Source: Actinophytocola algeriensis
Lineage (GTDB): Bacteria > Actinomycetota > Actinomycetes > Mycobacteriales > Pseudonocardiaceae
NCBI RefSeq assembly: GCF_014203735.1
Contig: NZ_JACHJQ010000017.1
Span: 1 to 61,158 of the forward strand
Direction of reading: 5' to 3'
DNA: 61,158 nt
Made by a program: the position numbers and the translations under genes. The notes beneath the pieces were generated by a model. That model ran no database searches and had not been told where the DNA came from. It saw only the letters and a program-made list of their open reading frames with translations. Within the stretch, counting starts at the first letter, position 1, and each line of letters starts with the position of its first letter. This document shows, piece by piece, positions 1 through 16,827 of the stretch.

Positions 1-816
1 AACGACTACAACACCGACGGCATCAACGCGAAGAGCACCGGCATCTACAACATGGTCGCCGACTTCAAGAACCGCGGTGTGCCGATCGACTGCGTGGGCT
101 TCCAGAGCCACCTCAGCTGGAACTCGAACCTCAGCAGCTACCAGGCGAACCTGCAGCGCTTCGCGGACCTCGGTGTGGACGTGCAGATCACCGAGCTGGA
201 CGTGGGCGGCTCCGGTTCCGGGCAGGCCAACGTGTACCGGCAGGTCACCCAGGCGTGCATGGCGATCGCCAGGTGCAACGGCATCACCGTGTGGGGCGTC
301 ACCGACCGGTACACGTGGCGGCCCAACGACACCCCGCTGCTGTTCGACTCCAACTACCAGAAGAAGCAGGCCTACCAGGCCGTCCTCGACGTGCTCAACA
401 CCGGCGGCGGTGGTGGCGGGGACGGCGGCGCGTTGCGGGCCGTGGGGGCGAACAAGTGCCTCGACGTGCCGAACCAGAGCACCGCGACCGGGACCCGGTT
501 GCAGATCTGGGACTGCTCCGGCGGCGCCAACCAGCAGTGGACCCACACCTCCTCCGGTGAGCTGACCGTCTACTCCGGCGACTCCCGGCGATGCCTCGAC
601 GCGTCGGGCAACGGGGCCGCCAACGGCACGGCTGCGATCATCTGGACCTGTCACGGTGGCACCAACCAGAAGTGGAACCTGAACGCGAACGGCACGATCA
701 CCAGCGCCCAGTCGGGACTCTGCCTCGACGTCAGCGACAACGCGACGGCCAACGGTGCACTGACGCAGCTGTGGGCCTGCTCCGGCGGCGCCAACCAGCA
801 GTGGGCCCTCCAGTGA
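1..816 (+). CDS. GH10 endo-beta-1,4-xylanase with C-terminal CBM13 (5' truncated by window edge)
   Basis: The reading frame is open from base 1, so the start and signal peptide lie outside the window. It begins NDYNTDG, the stretch that follows the acid/base Glu in GH10 enzymes. The catalytic nucleophile Glu is in VQITELDV, and [10 protein letters not shown] is the GH10 closing strand. A Gly-rich linker (GGGGGGDGG, near base 410) leads to a ricin-type lectin domain with three repeats ending in QxW motifs (NQQWT, NQKWN, NQQWA). GH10 enzymes hydrolyse internal xylan bonds outside the cell, and CBM13 domains bind xylan or galactosyl groups. The gene lies 37 bases before the GH95 gene, so cotranscription is likely. 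Only the 5' end is uncertain. Confidence 0.93.
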   Translation, partial: NDYNTDGINAKSTGIYNMVADFKNRGVPIDCVGFQSHLSWNSNLSSYQANLQRFADLGVDVQITELDVGGSGSGQANVYRQVTQACMAIARCNGITVWGVTDRYTWRPNDTPLLFDSNYQKKQAYQAVLDVLNTGGGGGGDGGALRAVGANKCLDVPNQSTATGTRLQIWDCSGGANQQWTHTSSGELTVYSGDSRRCLDASGNGAANGTAAIIWTCHGGTNQKWNLNANGTITSAQSGLCLDVSDNATANGALTQLWACSGGANQQWALQ

Positions 817-853
817 GCCGGGCACACCGCACCGGGATCGACGGGGGCGCGAG

Positions 854-3709
854 ATGCCGGACCTGACGCGACGGCAGGTGATGAAGCTCGGCGCGGCGGG
901 CGCCGTGCTGGCCCAGGCAGGCTGGACGGCGACCGCCCGTGCCGACTCGGCCGCGCCCCCGGAGGTACGGGCGGCAGGCGACCTGGCGCTGTGGTACGAC
1001 GAGCCGGCCGGGTCGGACTGGCTCCGCGCGTTGCCGGTCGGCAACGGCAGGCTCGCCGCCATGGTGTTCGGCAACACCGACACCGAACGCCTGCAGCTCA
1101 ACGAGGACACGGTCTGGGCAGGTGGCCCGCACGACTACAGCAACCCGCGGGGCGCCGCGGCACTGGCACAGATCAGGCAGCAGGTGTTCGCGAACCAGTG
1201 GACGCAGGCGCAGGACCTGATCAACCAGACGATGCTCGGCATCCCCGCCGCTCAGCTGGCCTACCAGCCCGTCGGGGACCTGCGGCTCACCCTTCCCGCG
1301 CCGGGTGGGGTGTCGGGCTACGAACGGTGGCTGGACCTCACCACCGCCACGACGGTCGTGACCTATGTCGCGAACGGCGTGCGGTACCGGCGGGAGGCGT
1401 TCGCGAGCGCACCGGACCAGGTGATCGCCGTGCGCCTCACGGCGCAGACGCCGGGGTCGGTCTCCTTCACCGCCGCGTTCACCACCCCGCAGCGCGCGAC
1501 GCCGTCGAGCCCGGACAGCACGACGATCGCGCTCGACGGCGTCTCCGGTGACATGCGGGGCATCGCGGGCTCGGTCCGGTTCCTCGCACTGGCGAGAGCC
1601 GTGGCGCAGGGCGGGACCATGACCAGCTCCGGCGGCACGCTGCGGGTGTCGGGCGCCACCAGCGTCACCCTGCTGGTCTCGATCGGCACCAGCTACGTCG
1701 ACTACCGGACCGTGAACGGTGACCACCAGGGCATCGCCCGCACCCGGCTGAACGCCGCCCAGGGCGTCGCGTACGACACGCTGCGCGCCCGGCACGTCGC
1801 CGACTACCAGGCGTTGTTCGGGCGGGTCGCCATCGACCTCGGTCGCACGGCCGCCGCCGACCAGCCGACCGACGTGCGGATCGCCCAGCACAACGACGTC
1901 AATGACCCGCAGTTCTCCGCGCTGCTGTTCCAGTACGGCCGGTACCTGCTGATCTCGTCCTCGCGGCCCGGTACCCAGCCCGCGAACCTGCAGGGCGTCT
2001 GGAACGACCAGATGGCCCCGGCATGGGATTCGAAGTACACCATCAACGCCAACCTGCCGATGAACTACTGGCCTGCCGGCACGACCAACCTGGCCGAGTG
2101 CTTCGAGCCGGTGTTCCGGATGATCGGCGACCTCACCGTGACCGGTGCCCGCACCGCGAGCGTGCAGTACGGCGCCCGGGGCTGGGTCACCCACCACAAC
2201 ACCGACGCGTGGCGGGGGTCGTCGGTCGTCGACGGCGCGCTGTGGGGCATGTGGCAGACCGGCGGCGCGTGGCTCGCCACCATGATCTGGGAGCACTACC
2301 GGTTCACCGGGGACGTCGAGTTCCTCCGGCGGAACTACGCGGCGATGAAGGGCGCCGCACAGTTCTTCCTCGACACCCTGGTCACCGAGCCCAGTCTCGG
2401 TTACCTGGTCACCAACCCGTCCAACTCGCCGGAGCTGCCCCACCACGCCAACGCGAGCGTGTGCGCGGGCCCGACGATGGACTCACAGATCCTGCGTGAC
2501 CTGTTCGACGGCTGCGCCGGTGCCAGTGAGGTGCTCGGTGTGGACGCGGGTTTCCGGGACCAGGTCCGGGCGGCCCGGCAGCGGCTGGCCCCGATGAAGG
2601 TCGGCTCGCGCGGCAACATCCAGGAGTGGCTGTACGACTGGGTGGAGACCGAACCGGGGCACCGGCACATCTCGCACCTGTACGGCCTGCATCCCAGCAA
2701 CCAGATCACGAAACGTGGCACGCCCCAGCTGTACACGGCCGCCCGCCGCACCCTGGAGCTGCGCGGGGACGCGGGCACCGGCTGGTCACTCGCCTGGAAG
2801 ATCAACTACTGGGCGCGGATGGAGGAGGGGAGCAGGGCCCACGACCTGATCCGCTCCCTCGTGACGCCGGACCGGCTGGCGCCCAACATGTTCGACCTGC
2901 ACCCGCCGTTCCAGATCGACGGCAACTTCGGGGCGACGTCCGGCGTGGCGGAGATGCTGCTGCACAGCCACAACGGCGAGCTCCACGTGCTGCCCGCGCT
3001 GCCGTCGGCGTGGCCTGCCGGGAGTGTCGCCGGCCTCCGCGGCCGCGGCGGGTACACGGTCGGCGCGACCTGGAGCGGCGGCCGGAACACCGGGCTGTCC
3101 GTGGTTCCCGACCGCGCGGGCACCGTGCGGATCCGCAGCCGCGTGTTCACCGGCACCTTCGAGCTGCGCGACACCACGAGCGGTGAGGTGGTGCAGCCGG
3201 CGAAGCCCGAGGCGGACGTGGTCGAGTTCACCGGCCAGGCGGGCCACACCTACCGCGCCACCGGTCAGGGGCCGGGGCCGGTGGTGGAGACCGGCGTGTA
3301 CTACCGGCTGGTCGCCCAGCACAGCGGGAAGCTCGCCGACATCAGCGGCGTGTCCACCGCCGCGGGCGCCCTCCTGCACCAGTGGCCGGCCACCGGCGGG
3401 CAGAACCAGCAGTTCGACTTCCTGGACTCCGGCGGCGGTTACTACCGGCTCCGGGCGCGGCACAGCGGTCTGGTCCTGCAGGTCGCGAACGCGAACAGCG
3501 GCGCGGACATCACCCAGCAGCCGGACGCCAACGCGTCGAGCCAGCAGTGGCGGGTGACCGACCAGGGCGGCGGTGTGATCAGCATGGTCAACCGGCAGAG
3601 CGGTCTGGCCATGGACGTGTGGAACGCGTCCACCGCCGACGGTGCGCGCATCTCCCAGTGGACCCCCGGCACCGCGGCCAACCAGCGGTTCCTGCTCCAA
3701 CGCACGTAG
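854..3709 (+). CDS. Tat-exported GH95 alpha-L-fucosidase-type glycosidase with ricin-like C-terminal domain
   Basis: 951 residues. The N terminus has a twin-arginine signal (TRRQVMKLG, then a hydrophobic stretch ending ATARA near residue 30). The GH95 N domain follows ([38 protein letters not shown]), then the (alpha/alpha)6 barrel. Residues expected for the inverting mechanism are visible: the Asn-rich [10 protein letters not shown] near 397-406, a candidate acid Glu in IQEWLYDW near 590, and Asp in FQIDGNFG near 688. Residues from about 813 form a RicinB_lectin_2-like domain. GH95 enzymes release alpha-1,2-L-fucose or alpha-L-galactose from plant and host glycans; the exact substrate cannot be read from sequence. 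Export folded through Tat is consistent with a large multidomain enzyme. Confidence 0.92.
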   Translation: MPDLTRRQVMKLGAAGAVLAQAGWTATARADSAAPPEVRAAGDLALWYDEPAGSDWLRALPVGNGRLAAMVFGNTDTERLQLNEDTVWAGGPHDYSNPRGAAALAQIRQQVFANQWTQAQDLINQTMLGIPAAQLAYQPVGDLRLTLPAPGGVSGYERWLDLTTATTVVTYVANGVRYRREAFASAPDQVIAVRLTAQTPGSVSFTAAFTTPQRATPSSPDSTTIALDGVSGDMRGIAGSVRFLALARAVAQGGTMTSSGGTLRVSGATSVTLLVSIGTSYVDYRTVNGDHQGIARTRLNAAQGVAYDTLRARHVADYQALFGRVAIDLGRTAAADQPTDVRIAQHNDVNDPQFSALLFQYGRYLLISSSRPGTQPANLQGVWNDQMAPAWDSKYTINANLPMNYWPAGTTNLAECFEPVFRMIGDLTVTGARTASVQYGARGWVTHHNTDAWRGSSVVDGALWGMWQTGGAWLATMIWEHYRFTGDVEFLRRNYAAMKGAAQFFLDTLVTEPSLGYLVTNPSNSPELPHHANASVCAGPTMDSQILRDLFDGCAGASEVLGVDAGFRDQVRAARQRLAPMKVGSRGNIQEWLYDWVETEPGHRHISHLYGLHPSNQITKRGTPQLYTAARRTLELRGDAGTGWSLAWKINYWARMEEGSRAHDLIRSLVTPDRLAPNMFDLHPPFQIDGNFGATSGVAEMLLHSHNGELHVLPALPSAWPAGSVAGLRGRGGYTVGATWSGGRNTGLSVVPDRAGTVRIRSRVFTGTFELRDTTSGEVVQPAKPEADVVEFTGQAGHTYRATGQGPGPVVETGVYYRLVAQHSGKLADISGVSTAAGALLHQWPATGGQNQQFDFLDSGGGYYRLRARHSGLVLQVANANSGADITQQPDANASSQQWRVTDQGGGVISMVNRQSGLAMDVWNASTADGARISQWTPGTAANQRFLLQRT

Positions 3710-3720
3710 TGCCACCTCGG

Positions 3721-3882
3721 CTCGGGCAGAACCGGAACCACCCTTACCGGCTGATCTTCGGCTACCACTGGCGGGGCGGCACCGCGAACGACGCCGGCTC
3801 GGGTGGCTCCGACGGGGCGAACTGGTCCTACTACGGCCTGATGCGGCTGGCGAGCAACAGCGCGATCTTCGTCGCTCCCCAG
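3721..3882 (+). pseudogene. remnant of a CE1 feruloyl-esterase / PHB-depolymerase-like gene
   Basis: The + frame here reads NHPYRLIFGYHW, GGSDGANWSYYGL and NSAIFVAPQ. These are the spaced blocks at the start of secreted CE1 esterases (feruloyl and acetylxylan esterases, LpqC-like), where the family usually continues into the GxSxG nucleophile region. Here there is no signal peptide before it and no catalytic residue after it: about 54 codons remain between the fucosidase stop and the convergent DJ-1 gene. It is best read as the internal leftover of a deleted esterase, fitting the xylan-degrading context. Identification is from motif resemblance only. Confidence 0.6.
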
Positions 3883-3895
3883 CGCCTGGAACGAA

Positions 3896-4456
3896 TCATC
3901 GGGACTCGTTCTTCTCCAGCACCTGCATGAAGGCGCGGGACCATTCGGGCAGGTCGGGCCAGCCCCGGCAGGACACCATCGTGCCGTCCACGACGTCGGG
4001 CGCGTCGACGAAGACGGCGCCCGCCAGCTCCACGTCGTTCTTCAGCGGCGGGAACGCGGCCGTGGTGCGGCCACGAAGAAGTCCCAGCGCGGCAGGCACT
4101 TGTGGGCCGTGGCAGATCGTGCCGACCGGGAGCCCGCGTTCGAAGAAGTGCCGCACGATGCGTGCGACGTCGGGGTCGGTGCGGATGTACTCGGGTGCTC
4201 GTCCACCAGGGATCACCAGTGCGCCGTAGTCCTCGGGGTGCACGTCGGCGAAGGCCAGGTCCACGGGCAGTTGGTGCCCTGGTTTCTCGGTGTAGGCGTC
4301 CCAGCCCGGCTCGAAGTCGTGGACCACGAGCTTCACCGGGCGGGTCGTGGGCGCCGCCACGACCGCCTCGTGACCGCCCTCGCGCAGCCGGAACACCGGG
4401 TACATCGCGTCGAGTTCCTCAGCGGCGTCGCCGGTCAGGATCAGCACTCGCGTCAT
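3896..4456 (-). CDS. DJ-1/PfpI family protein (class I glutamine-amidotransferase fold)
   Basis: 186 residues. The start at 4456 is chosen because AAGGAG precedes it at good spacing and the family begins MTRVLILTGD; the frame is open further upstream but that stretch is antisense to a lectin domain. The nucleophile elbow is GTICHGPQV (Cys near residue 114), with the usual Glu in the N-terminal part and the VIPGGRAPEY loop. Members include intracellular proteases, chaperones and glyoxalase III-like deglycases, so the reaction is open; a role against reactive aldehydes from sugar oxidation would fit the neighbours but is inference. It lies 17 bases downstream of the ThuA/DUF1080 gene on the same strand, suggesting one transcript. 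Confidence 0.88.
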   Translation of the reverse strand: MTRVLILTGDAAEELDAMYPVFRLREGGHEAVVAAPTTRPVKLVVHDFEPGWDAYTEKPGHQLPVDLAFADVHPEDYGALVIPGGRAPEYIRTDPDVARIVRHFFERGLPVGTICHGPQVPAALGLLRGRTTAAFPPLKNDVELAGAVFVDAPDVVDGTMVSCRGWPDLPEWSRAFMQVLEKNESR

Positions 4457-4473
4457 TGCTCGCTCCTTGCGTG

Positions 4474-8998
<4,525 letters not shown>

Positions 8999-9033
8999 GA
9001 GGACTCCGGTAGATCGTGCGGGGAGGTGGTGCG

Positions 9034-12804
<3,771 letters not shown>

Positions 12805-12825
12805 TGTTCCGCTCCTCGGGACGTG

Positions 12826-12867
12826 CTGCTCGGGCCGTTGGGAGCGCTCCCAGAACGGCCCGAGCAG
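12826..12867. promoter_or_regulatory. CebR-type operator palindrome inside a long inverted repeat
   Basis: TGGGAGCGCTCCCA (12839-12852) is a perfect 14-base palindrome identical to the CebR box known from Streptomyces cellulose/cellobiose genes (LacI-family, cellobiose-responsive). It is flanked by 14-base arms CTGCTCGGGCCGTT (12826-12839) and AACGGCCCGAGCAG (12854-12867) that are exact inverse complements, so the whole block can form a long hairpin. It stands 22 bases before the RBS/start at 12804 of the decayed secreted gene and upstream of the ThuA/dehydrogenase operon. Control by cellobiose or a related sugar is inferred from the box; the added arms are unusual. Confidence 0.7.
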
Positions 12868-13208
12868 AAGCAGTCGTCGTGGACGTGGGGCAGGCGGGGG
12901 TTACCGCGACCTGGCCGGCTGTCGTCGCGCCGGGCGGTGCTGGGGATCCGTTCCTGGTAGTCGAACGTCGCCGGTCAGCGTGCTGACATGTATCCGGCTT
13001 ATGTTCGGGTCGAGAAGGCCGCCAGAATCACACTTTAGCCTAGTCCGCCGCAGAACAGTCAAGACTGAGTGCGAATGGATCATACTTATCGGTGCTCGTT
13101 CTCCTTTCGATACCGGATCTTGCGACGAGACGGCGGATCCGGTCGTACCCTTCCGGTGTGACCCATGACGAAGGAGACGAGGTCGAGCACGGCACGTCCC
13201 TCCCGACC
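12868..13208. other. intergenic region between the CebR-type hairpin and the GntR gene
   Basis: About 340 bases with no convincing coding frame. It must hold the promoter(s) of the divergent GntR-family gene. The right part (12985-13100) is lower in GC than the surroundings, as expected for promoter DNA. I see no clear -35/-10 pair and no FadR-type palindrome that I would defend. Possible GTG starts of the GntR gene lie at 13092 and 13158. Confidence 0.5.
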
Positions 13209-13964
13209 ATGACCGATGAGCCTGCTCGGGACCAGCAGGCCGCGCCGGCGGCGGACGCGTACCGGCCGGGGTACGAGCTGGTGGCCGAGCGGATCCTGCT
13301 GTTGATCGCCGAGTCGGGGTTGCGGCCCGGTGACCGGATGCCCACCGAGAACGAGTTGGCCGCCCGGTTGGGCACCAGCCGGAGCATGGTGCGCGAGGCG
13401 GTGAAGATCCTGTCGGCGATCGGGCGGGTACGGGCCCAGAAGGGCCGCGGCCTCTATGTCGCCGACGACGAGGGAATGCTGGGATCGGCGCGGTGGGGTG
13501 GGTTCTTCCTGCCGACCGATCTCGACCACGTCTACATGCTGTTCGAGTTCCGCCGGGCGCAGGAGACGGCCGCGAGCCGGCTCGCGGCGACCCGTGCGAC
13601 GCCGGCGGAGCTGCGGGCGATCGAGACGGCGGCCGAGACCTGCAGGCAGGGCCATGTGACCGGGGAGGCGTCCCTCTTCGACCGCGGCGACGACGAGTTC
13701 CACCTCGCGATCGCGGCCGCCTCGCACAACCAGTTCCTGGTCGCGGCGGTGCGCGAGGCCCGCCGCCTGCAACGCCAGTCCAACATCATCGGCATGCACG
13801 GCACCGTCGGCGGTCACGCACCGGAAGCCGTCGAGGAACACGCGGCGATCCTCCAGGCCATCCGAGACGGTGACCCCGACGTCGCCGCCCGGGCCACCGC
13901 CGTCCACCTCGACAACACCCTCGAGGACTACCGGCACGAGATCCAGCGCCGCCTGTTCGGCTGA
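13209..13964 (+). CDS. GntR-family transcriptional regulator, FadR subfamily
   Basis: About 251 residues from ATG 13209; GTG 13158 is an alternative start and none has a good ribosome site, so a leaderless or longer form is possible. The N-terminal winged helix is clear (LLLIAESGLRPGDRMPTENELAARLGTSRSMVREAVKIL, here quoted in parts: PTENELAARLG and SMVREAVKIL). The C-terminal all-helical FCD domain has the metal-binding pattern DDEFHLAIAAASHN and later His residues (EEHAAIL). FadR-type regulators usually sense small acids or sugars and repress adjacent catabolic genes. It is divergent from the lectin-tailed secreted genes and is the most likely local regulator besides a CebR-like protein. Confidence 0.86.
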   Translation: MTDEPARDQQAAPAADAYRPGYELVAERILLLIAESGLRPGDRMPTENELAARLGTSRSMVREAVKILSAIGRVRAQKGRGLYVADDEGMLGSARWGGFFLPTDLDHVYMLFEFRRAQETAASRLAATRATPAELRAIETAAETCRQGHVTGEASLFDRGDDEFHLAIAAASHNQFLVAAVREARRLQRQSNIIGMHGTVGGHAPEAVEEHAAILQAIRDGDPDVAARATAVHLDNTLEDYRHEIQRRLFG

Positions 13965-14190
13965 CCTCGCGGCACTGCCGCGCTCGCCAGCCGCCAGGGC
14001 GCCGAGTTCCGCCGGCGTGAGCCTGCCCGGGCCCCAACGGCTGTCGCTGCCGTCGTTCGCGCGTGAATTACCGGAATCATGTCAACCGGAAAGATCGCGG
14101 AATTGTGCCCGGAAATCGGCCGATTAGCGCCTTCCTGTGCTCAACGGGGTGCGGCATGGTGGAGTGGGATGCTCCGACGGGAGGCAACAA

Positions 14191-14733
14191 ATGGGAACCG
14201 TGGTGGACGGCACGTCGATCTCGCGTGATATTCCGTTCCTCAACATCGTCGATCAAGAATTCCGCTACGACGCGCCGGAGGTGGTCGAGGCGCAGGAACG
14301 CAGTTGGTACGCGGACAGCCCGATCGGCATTCTCGTGCTGCGGTACGCCGAGGCGCGTGATCTTCTGCGGGATCCGCGCCTTGACCACAACGGCAAGCGA
14401 TATCTGGAGATGAGCGGCGTCACCGCGGGCCCCATCTACGACTGGTTCGTCCCCATGATCGTCAACCACGACGGGGAGGACCACCGGCGGCTGCGCGGTC
14501 TGGTGAACAAGGCATTCACGCCGCGAATGATCGACGGGTTGCGCCCATTCATCCGGGCGAAGGCGGAAGAGCTGACCGATCGCCTTGCTTCGGCAGACGT
14601 TTGTGAGTTCGTCGAGGATTTCGGGAACCCGTTGCCGCTGGCGGTCATGTGCGAGCTGCTCGGCGTGCCTGCCGAGGATTACGACACGTTCCGGGTGTGG
14701 ACCACGGATGTGGGGCTCGTGTGGACTCGCGGC
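14191..14733 (+). pseudogene. cytochrome P450, N-terminal fragment only
   Basis: The start at 14191 has GGGAGG seven bases upstream. About 180 codons match a bacterial P450 from the N terminus through the B/C helices: RYAEARDLLRDPRL, then the heme-propionate-contact C helix motif DHRRLRGLVNKAFTP, and PLAVMCELLGVP of the E/F region. Sequence homology stops abruptly after TTDVGLVW near 14727. The I helix, ExxR and the Cys heme loop are all absent. The frame then runs on through foreign DNA in a wrong frame and into the downstream thioredoxin-like gene, so the long open frame is misleading. Codons in this part are less GC-rich at position 3 than what follows, consistent with a join of two genes. 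Confidence 0.82.
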
Positions 14734-14878
14734 GGGCAGGCACCCGCAGCTCGACGCCGCCGCGTTCGTCGCGGTGGCCGCGGGTGCTGTCTGCGGGCTG
14801 GTCGCCGTCCACTGGGACGAGCTCGCCTACCTGTTCTCCGACCCGGCGAAAGCCGTACACAGAAGGGAAAACCCATGA
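14732..14878 (+). pseudogene. C-terminal fragment of a MauE/DoxX-like redox membrane protein
   Basis: In the frame ending TGA at 14876-14878 the sequence reads HPQLDAAAFVAVAAGAVC, a hydrophobic helix, then VAVHWDELAYLFSDP. This is the type of C-terminal helix found in MauE-like proteins, which accompany TlpA/MauD-like thioredoxins. Its 5' part is replaced by the P450 fragment. The stop overlaps the next start as ATGA, the signature of a formerly coupled operon. The MauE assignment relies mainly on the context, since only about 48 residues remain. Confidence 0.45.
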
Positions 14879-15393
14879 TCGTGCTGATCGTGGCCGTGGT
14901 CCTGCTCGCGGTGGCGACCGTGGGCCACCTGCTGCTCACGTTCGCGCTCATCCGCCGCGTCCGCGACCTGCAGAACCGGACCGTCGTCCCGCACGACGAC
15001 GGTCTTCCGACGGCCGGTACCCCCGTCGGACCGTTCTCCCTCGAACGCCTCGACGGCAGCAGGCTGGACACCGAGGACCTCGCTACGGGCGACGTCCTGG
15101 TCGGCTTCTTCGCGGCGGGTTGCTCGCCGTGCACCGCGGTCGTCGCGGACCTGCTCGACGACCCGCCCGCCGAACGGTTCGTCGCACTCGTCGACAGCGG
15201 TGCGGCGGAGCCGACCACGGACCTGGCCACCCGGCTCTCCTCGGTCGCCGAGGTCGCCGTGGTGCCGTGGGAGTCCACCGTGTCCGCTGCCTTCGGTCAG
15301 GAAGGCTTCCCGGCACTGCTGCGCGTGCGCGACGGCGTGATCGTCGAGGCGTCCCGCGCCCGCGCCGGTCTCAGCCAGCTCGCCGTCCGATGA
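14875..15393 (+). CDS. membrane-anchored TlpA/MauD-like thioredoxin-fold protein
   Basis: 172 residues. ATG 14875 overlaps the previous stop (ATGA) and has AAGGGA upstream. One N-terminal transmembrane helix (MIVLIVAVVLLAVATVGHLL) anchors a periplasm-side thioredoxin-like domain. The redox motif is GFFAAGCSPCTAVV, a C-x2-C pair near residues 83-86. Length and layout match TlpA/MauD-type disulfide exchange proteins. It is followed by an S26 signal peptidase with another ATGA overlap, and then by a Cys-rich small protein. Maintaining thiols of an exported substrate is the natural hypothesis; the substrate is unknown. Confidence 0.8.
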   Translation: MIVLIVAVVLLAVATVGHLLLTFALIRRVRDLQNRTVVPHDDGLPTAGTPVGPFSLERLDGSRLDTEDLATGDVLVGFFAAGCSPCTAVVADLLDDPPAERFVALVDSGAAEPTTDLATRLSSVAEVAVVPWESTVSAAFGQEGFPALLRVRDGVIVEASRARAGLSQLAVR

Positions 15394-15782
15394 GGACACT
15401 GGTGGCGGCGGTGCTCGTGGCCGCCGTCGCACGCAGACTCCTCGTCGTGGTCACGGTGCGCGGCAACAGCATGCGACCGACCTACACCGACGGCGACGTG
15501 CTGCTCGCGGCCCGGTTCCCGCTGCTGCGCCGCGGTCGCGCGATCGTCTTCACCCCGCCGACCAACGTGCGGGACGCGCCGCCCTACCGCGTGAAGCGCC
15601 TGGTCGCCCTGCCCGGCGACCCGACCCCGGACTGGGTCAGGGACCGGCAGCGGTTCGTGCCCGCCGGTCACGTGGTGGTGCGCGGGGACAACCTCCGCAG
15701 CGAGGACTCGAGCACCTACGGCTACGTCGAACGGGCCGGCGTCCTCGCGGTGGTCGTACGCAGACTCCGAGCCGCCCCCTGA
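15390..15782 (+). CDS. S26 family signal peptidase-like protein (short form)
   Basis: 130 residues; ATG 15390 overlaps the thioredoxin gene stop (ATGA). One N-terminal hydrophobic segment, then the S26 box B with the catalytic Ser (RGNSMRPTYTDGD), and box D/E with the Lys (YRVKRLVALPGD) and VRGDN near the end. It is about half the length of a housekeeping LepB, like the S26 peptidases found beside secreted-peptide loci. Coupling to the thioredoxin-like gene implies joint function, for example processing and oxidising one exported substrate; the RGCVC protein downstream is the obvious candidate, though this is inference. Confidence 0.82.
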   Translation: MRTLVAAVLVAAVARRLLVVVTVRGNSMRPTYTDGDVLLAARFPLLRRGRAIVFTPPTNVRDAPPYRVKRLVALPGDPTPDWVRDRQRFVPAGHVVVRGDNLRSEDSSTYGYVERAGVLAVVVRRLRAAP

Positions 15783-15911
15783 CACGGCGCGACCGCCCGG
15801 GTCGAAGGTGGGCTACCCTGCGGTGACGCCCCCTTGCCGAACTCCGTCGACCGCACTCTCCTGCGTGGCAGAGCAGAGAGGTCATCGCTCGACGACACGG
15901 AGAACGGACAG

Positions 15912-16109
15912 GTGAGTGCCGTGATGGCGCCAAGCCCCGCGCACGGGGAGACTTCGGGAGCGCGGCGGTGTGCCGCGTGTGGCCACGACTGGCGAACGCA
16001 CGACGACATCGCGGCCCGCTACTGCGCCGCGACATCGGTCAGCCGCGCCAGCCGAGGATGCGTCTGCGCCCCGGACGCGACCAACGGCGACGGGGGAGCG
16101 GCAGGCTGA
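15912..16109 (+). CDS. small Cys-rich RGCVC-motif protein, copy 1
   Basis: 65 residues from GTG 15912 (GGAG eight bases upstream); ATG 15924 is an alternative. The core reads C-x2-CGH-x7-HD-x-IAAR-Y-C-x-AT-x7-RGCVC: five Cys and several His in about 36 residues, followed by a Gly-rich tail. Copy 2 at 55614 keeps every one of these positions. The spacing of paired Cys (CxxC and CxC) suggests a small metal-binding or redox-active fold. There is no clear signal peptide. It lies 130 bases behind the S26 peptidase and may belong to that operon. Function unknown. Confidence 0.75.
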   Translation: MSAVMAPSPAHGETSGARRCAACGHDWRTHDDIAARYCAATSVSRASRGCVCAPDATNGDGGAAG

Positions 16110-16501
16110 CCGGGAGGAGCCGCTGACCGGAGCCACGGGTCGGCCGGCACCCCGGTGACGTTGTTGCTCGGTCTCACCGCGTTGGCGACCGAGCCAGCCG
16201 ACGGCGCGACACTCAGATCGCAGGCAGACCGACCTTTGCCAAACCAACCCCGTTGCCACCCCGCGAGGCCATCCCGGAGACCTGCCCCTCCGGCGAGGAG
16301 GCCCGTCCGGTAGGCCGCCCGTCCGGCGAGGACACGCCACACCGGGGCAACGCCTGACCGGCTGCCCCGACGACAGCGCGCTGACCACCGCTTTTCCACA
16401 GGACATAGATGGCCGGTGCGCAGTCCTGGCCTGGCGGCGGGGTGCATGCCACGGTCGAAACCGTGTTCGGCGTACCGCGGTCACGACAAGTGGAGATGGG
16501 C
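16110..16501. other. intergenic region with dispersed repeat copy A
   Basis: 392 bases between the RGCVC gene and the small type VII protein. Apart from the repeat at 16220-16345, I see no gene. The last 60 bases before 16502 must carry the promoter and ribosome site of the type VII pair. Confidence 0.5.
16220..16345. repeat. dispersed intergenic repeat, copy A (partner at 21232-21365)
   Basis: Shares two exact blocks with copy B in the same orientation: GCAGGCAGACCGACC (16220-16234 and 21232-21246) and a 33-base block (16268-16300 and 21282-21314) containing CATCCCGGAGACCTGCC. Within the copy, CCGTCCGGCGAGGA-like words recur. On the minus strand the 33-base block could encode SSPEGQVSGMA in both copies, so it may derive from a decayed short reading frame. 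No transposase is near either copy. Confidence 0.7.
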
Positions 16502-16804
16502 ATGGGCGATTTCACCGTCAACTTCGAAGCTCTCGAACAGTGCCGCACCGAGTTGTCCGGCCAGGCCGGGCCGATGGCCGCCGCCGCGGACGGTCTTCCC
16601 GCCGGGGTCAGCGCAGGCTCGTTCGGTGACCTCGACGGGGCCGCGGGTCTTGCCGACGCGGTGAACGCGTTCTCCGAAGCCGTCGGCGTCGAGATCGACA
16701 AGGCCGGCGAGCGGCTCACCCAGGTGGGCGTCGCGGTCGAGGCCGTGATCGACAGCGTCCGCGGGACCGATCAGCACAACGTCCGGTGCCTGACCCCGGC
16801 ATGA
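16502..16804 (+). CDS. EspC-like small type VII secretion (ESX) family protein
   Basis: 100 residues from ATG 16502, which has GGAG at the right distance; ATG 16496 is an in-frame alternative. The length and the two-helix layout with a central turn (SFGDLDGAAGLADAVNAF) fit the EspC/WXG100-like class of type VII substrates (PF10824 type), although no exact W-x-G is present. It lies 23 bases upstream of a CHAP hydrolase carrying its own WXG-like helix pair; such adjacent pairs usually form a co-secreted heterodimer. The secretion machinery (EccC and partners) is not in this window. Confidence 0.75.
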   Translation: MGDFTVNFEALEQCRTELSGQAGPMAAAADGLPAGVSAGSFGDLDGAAGLADAVNAFSEAVGVEIDKAGERLTQVGVAVEAVIDSVRGTDQHNVRCLTPA

Positions 16805-16827
16805 GACTGGCATGAGGTGGAGGCACC

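Noticed and set aside
14137-15393. A 418-residue P450-thioredoxin fusion protein
   Set aside because: The middle is wrong-frame Arg-rich sequence and the thioredoxin gene has its own start and RBS; the open frame is accidental.
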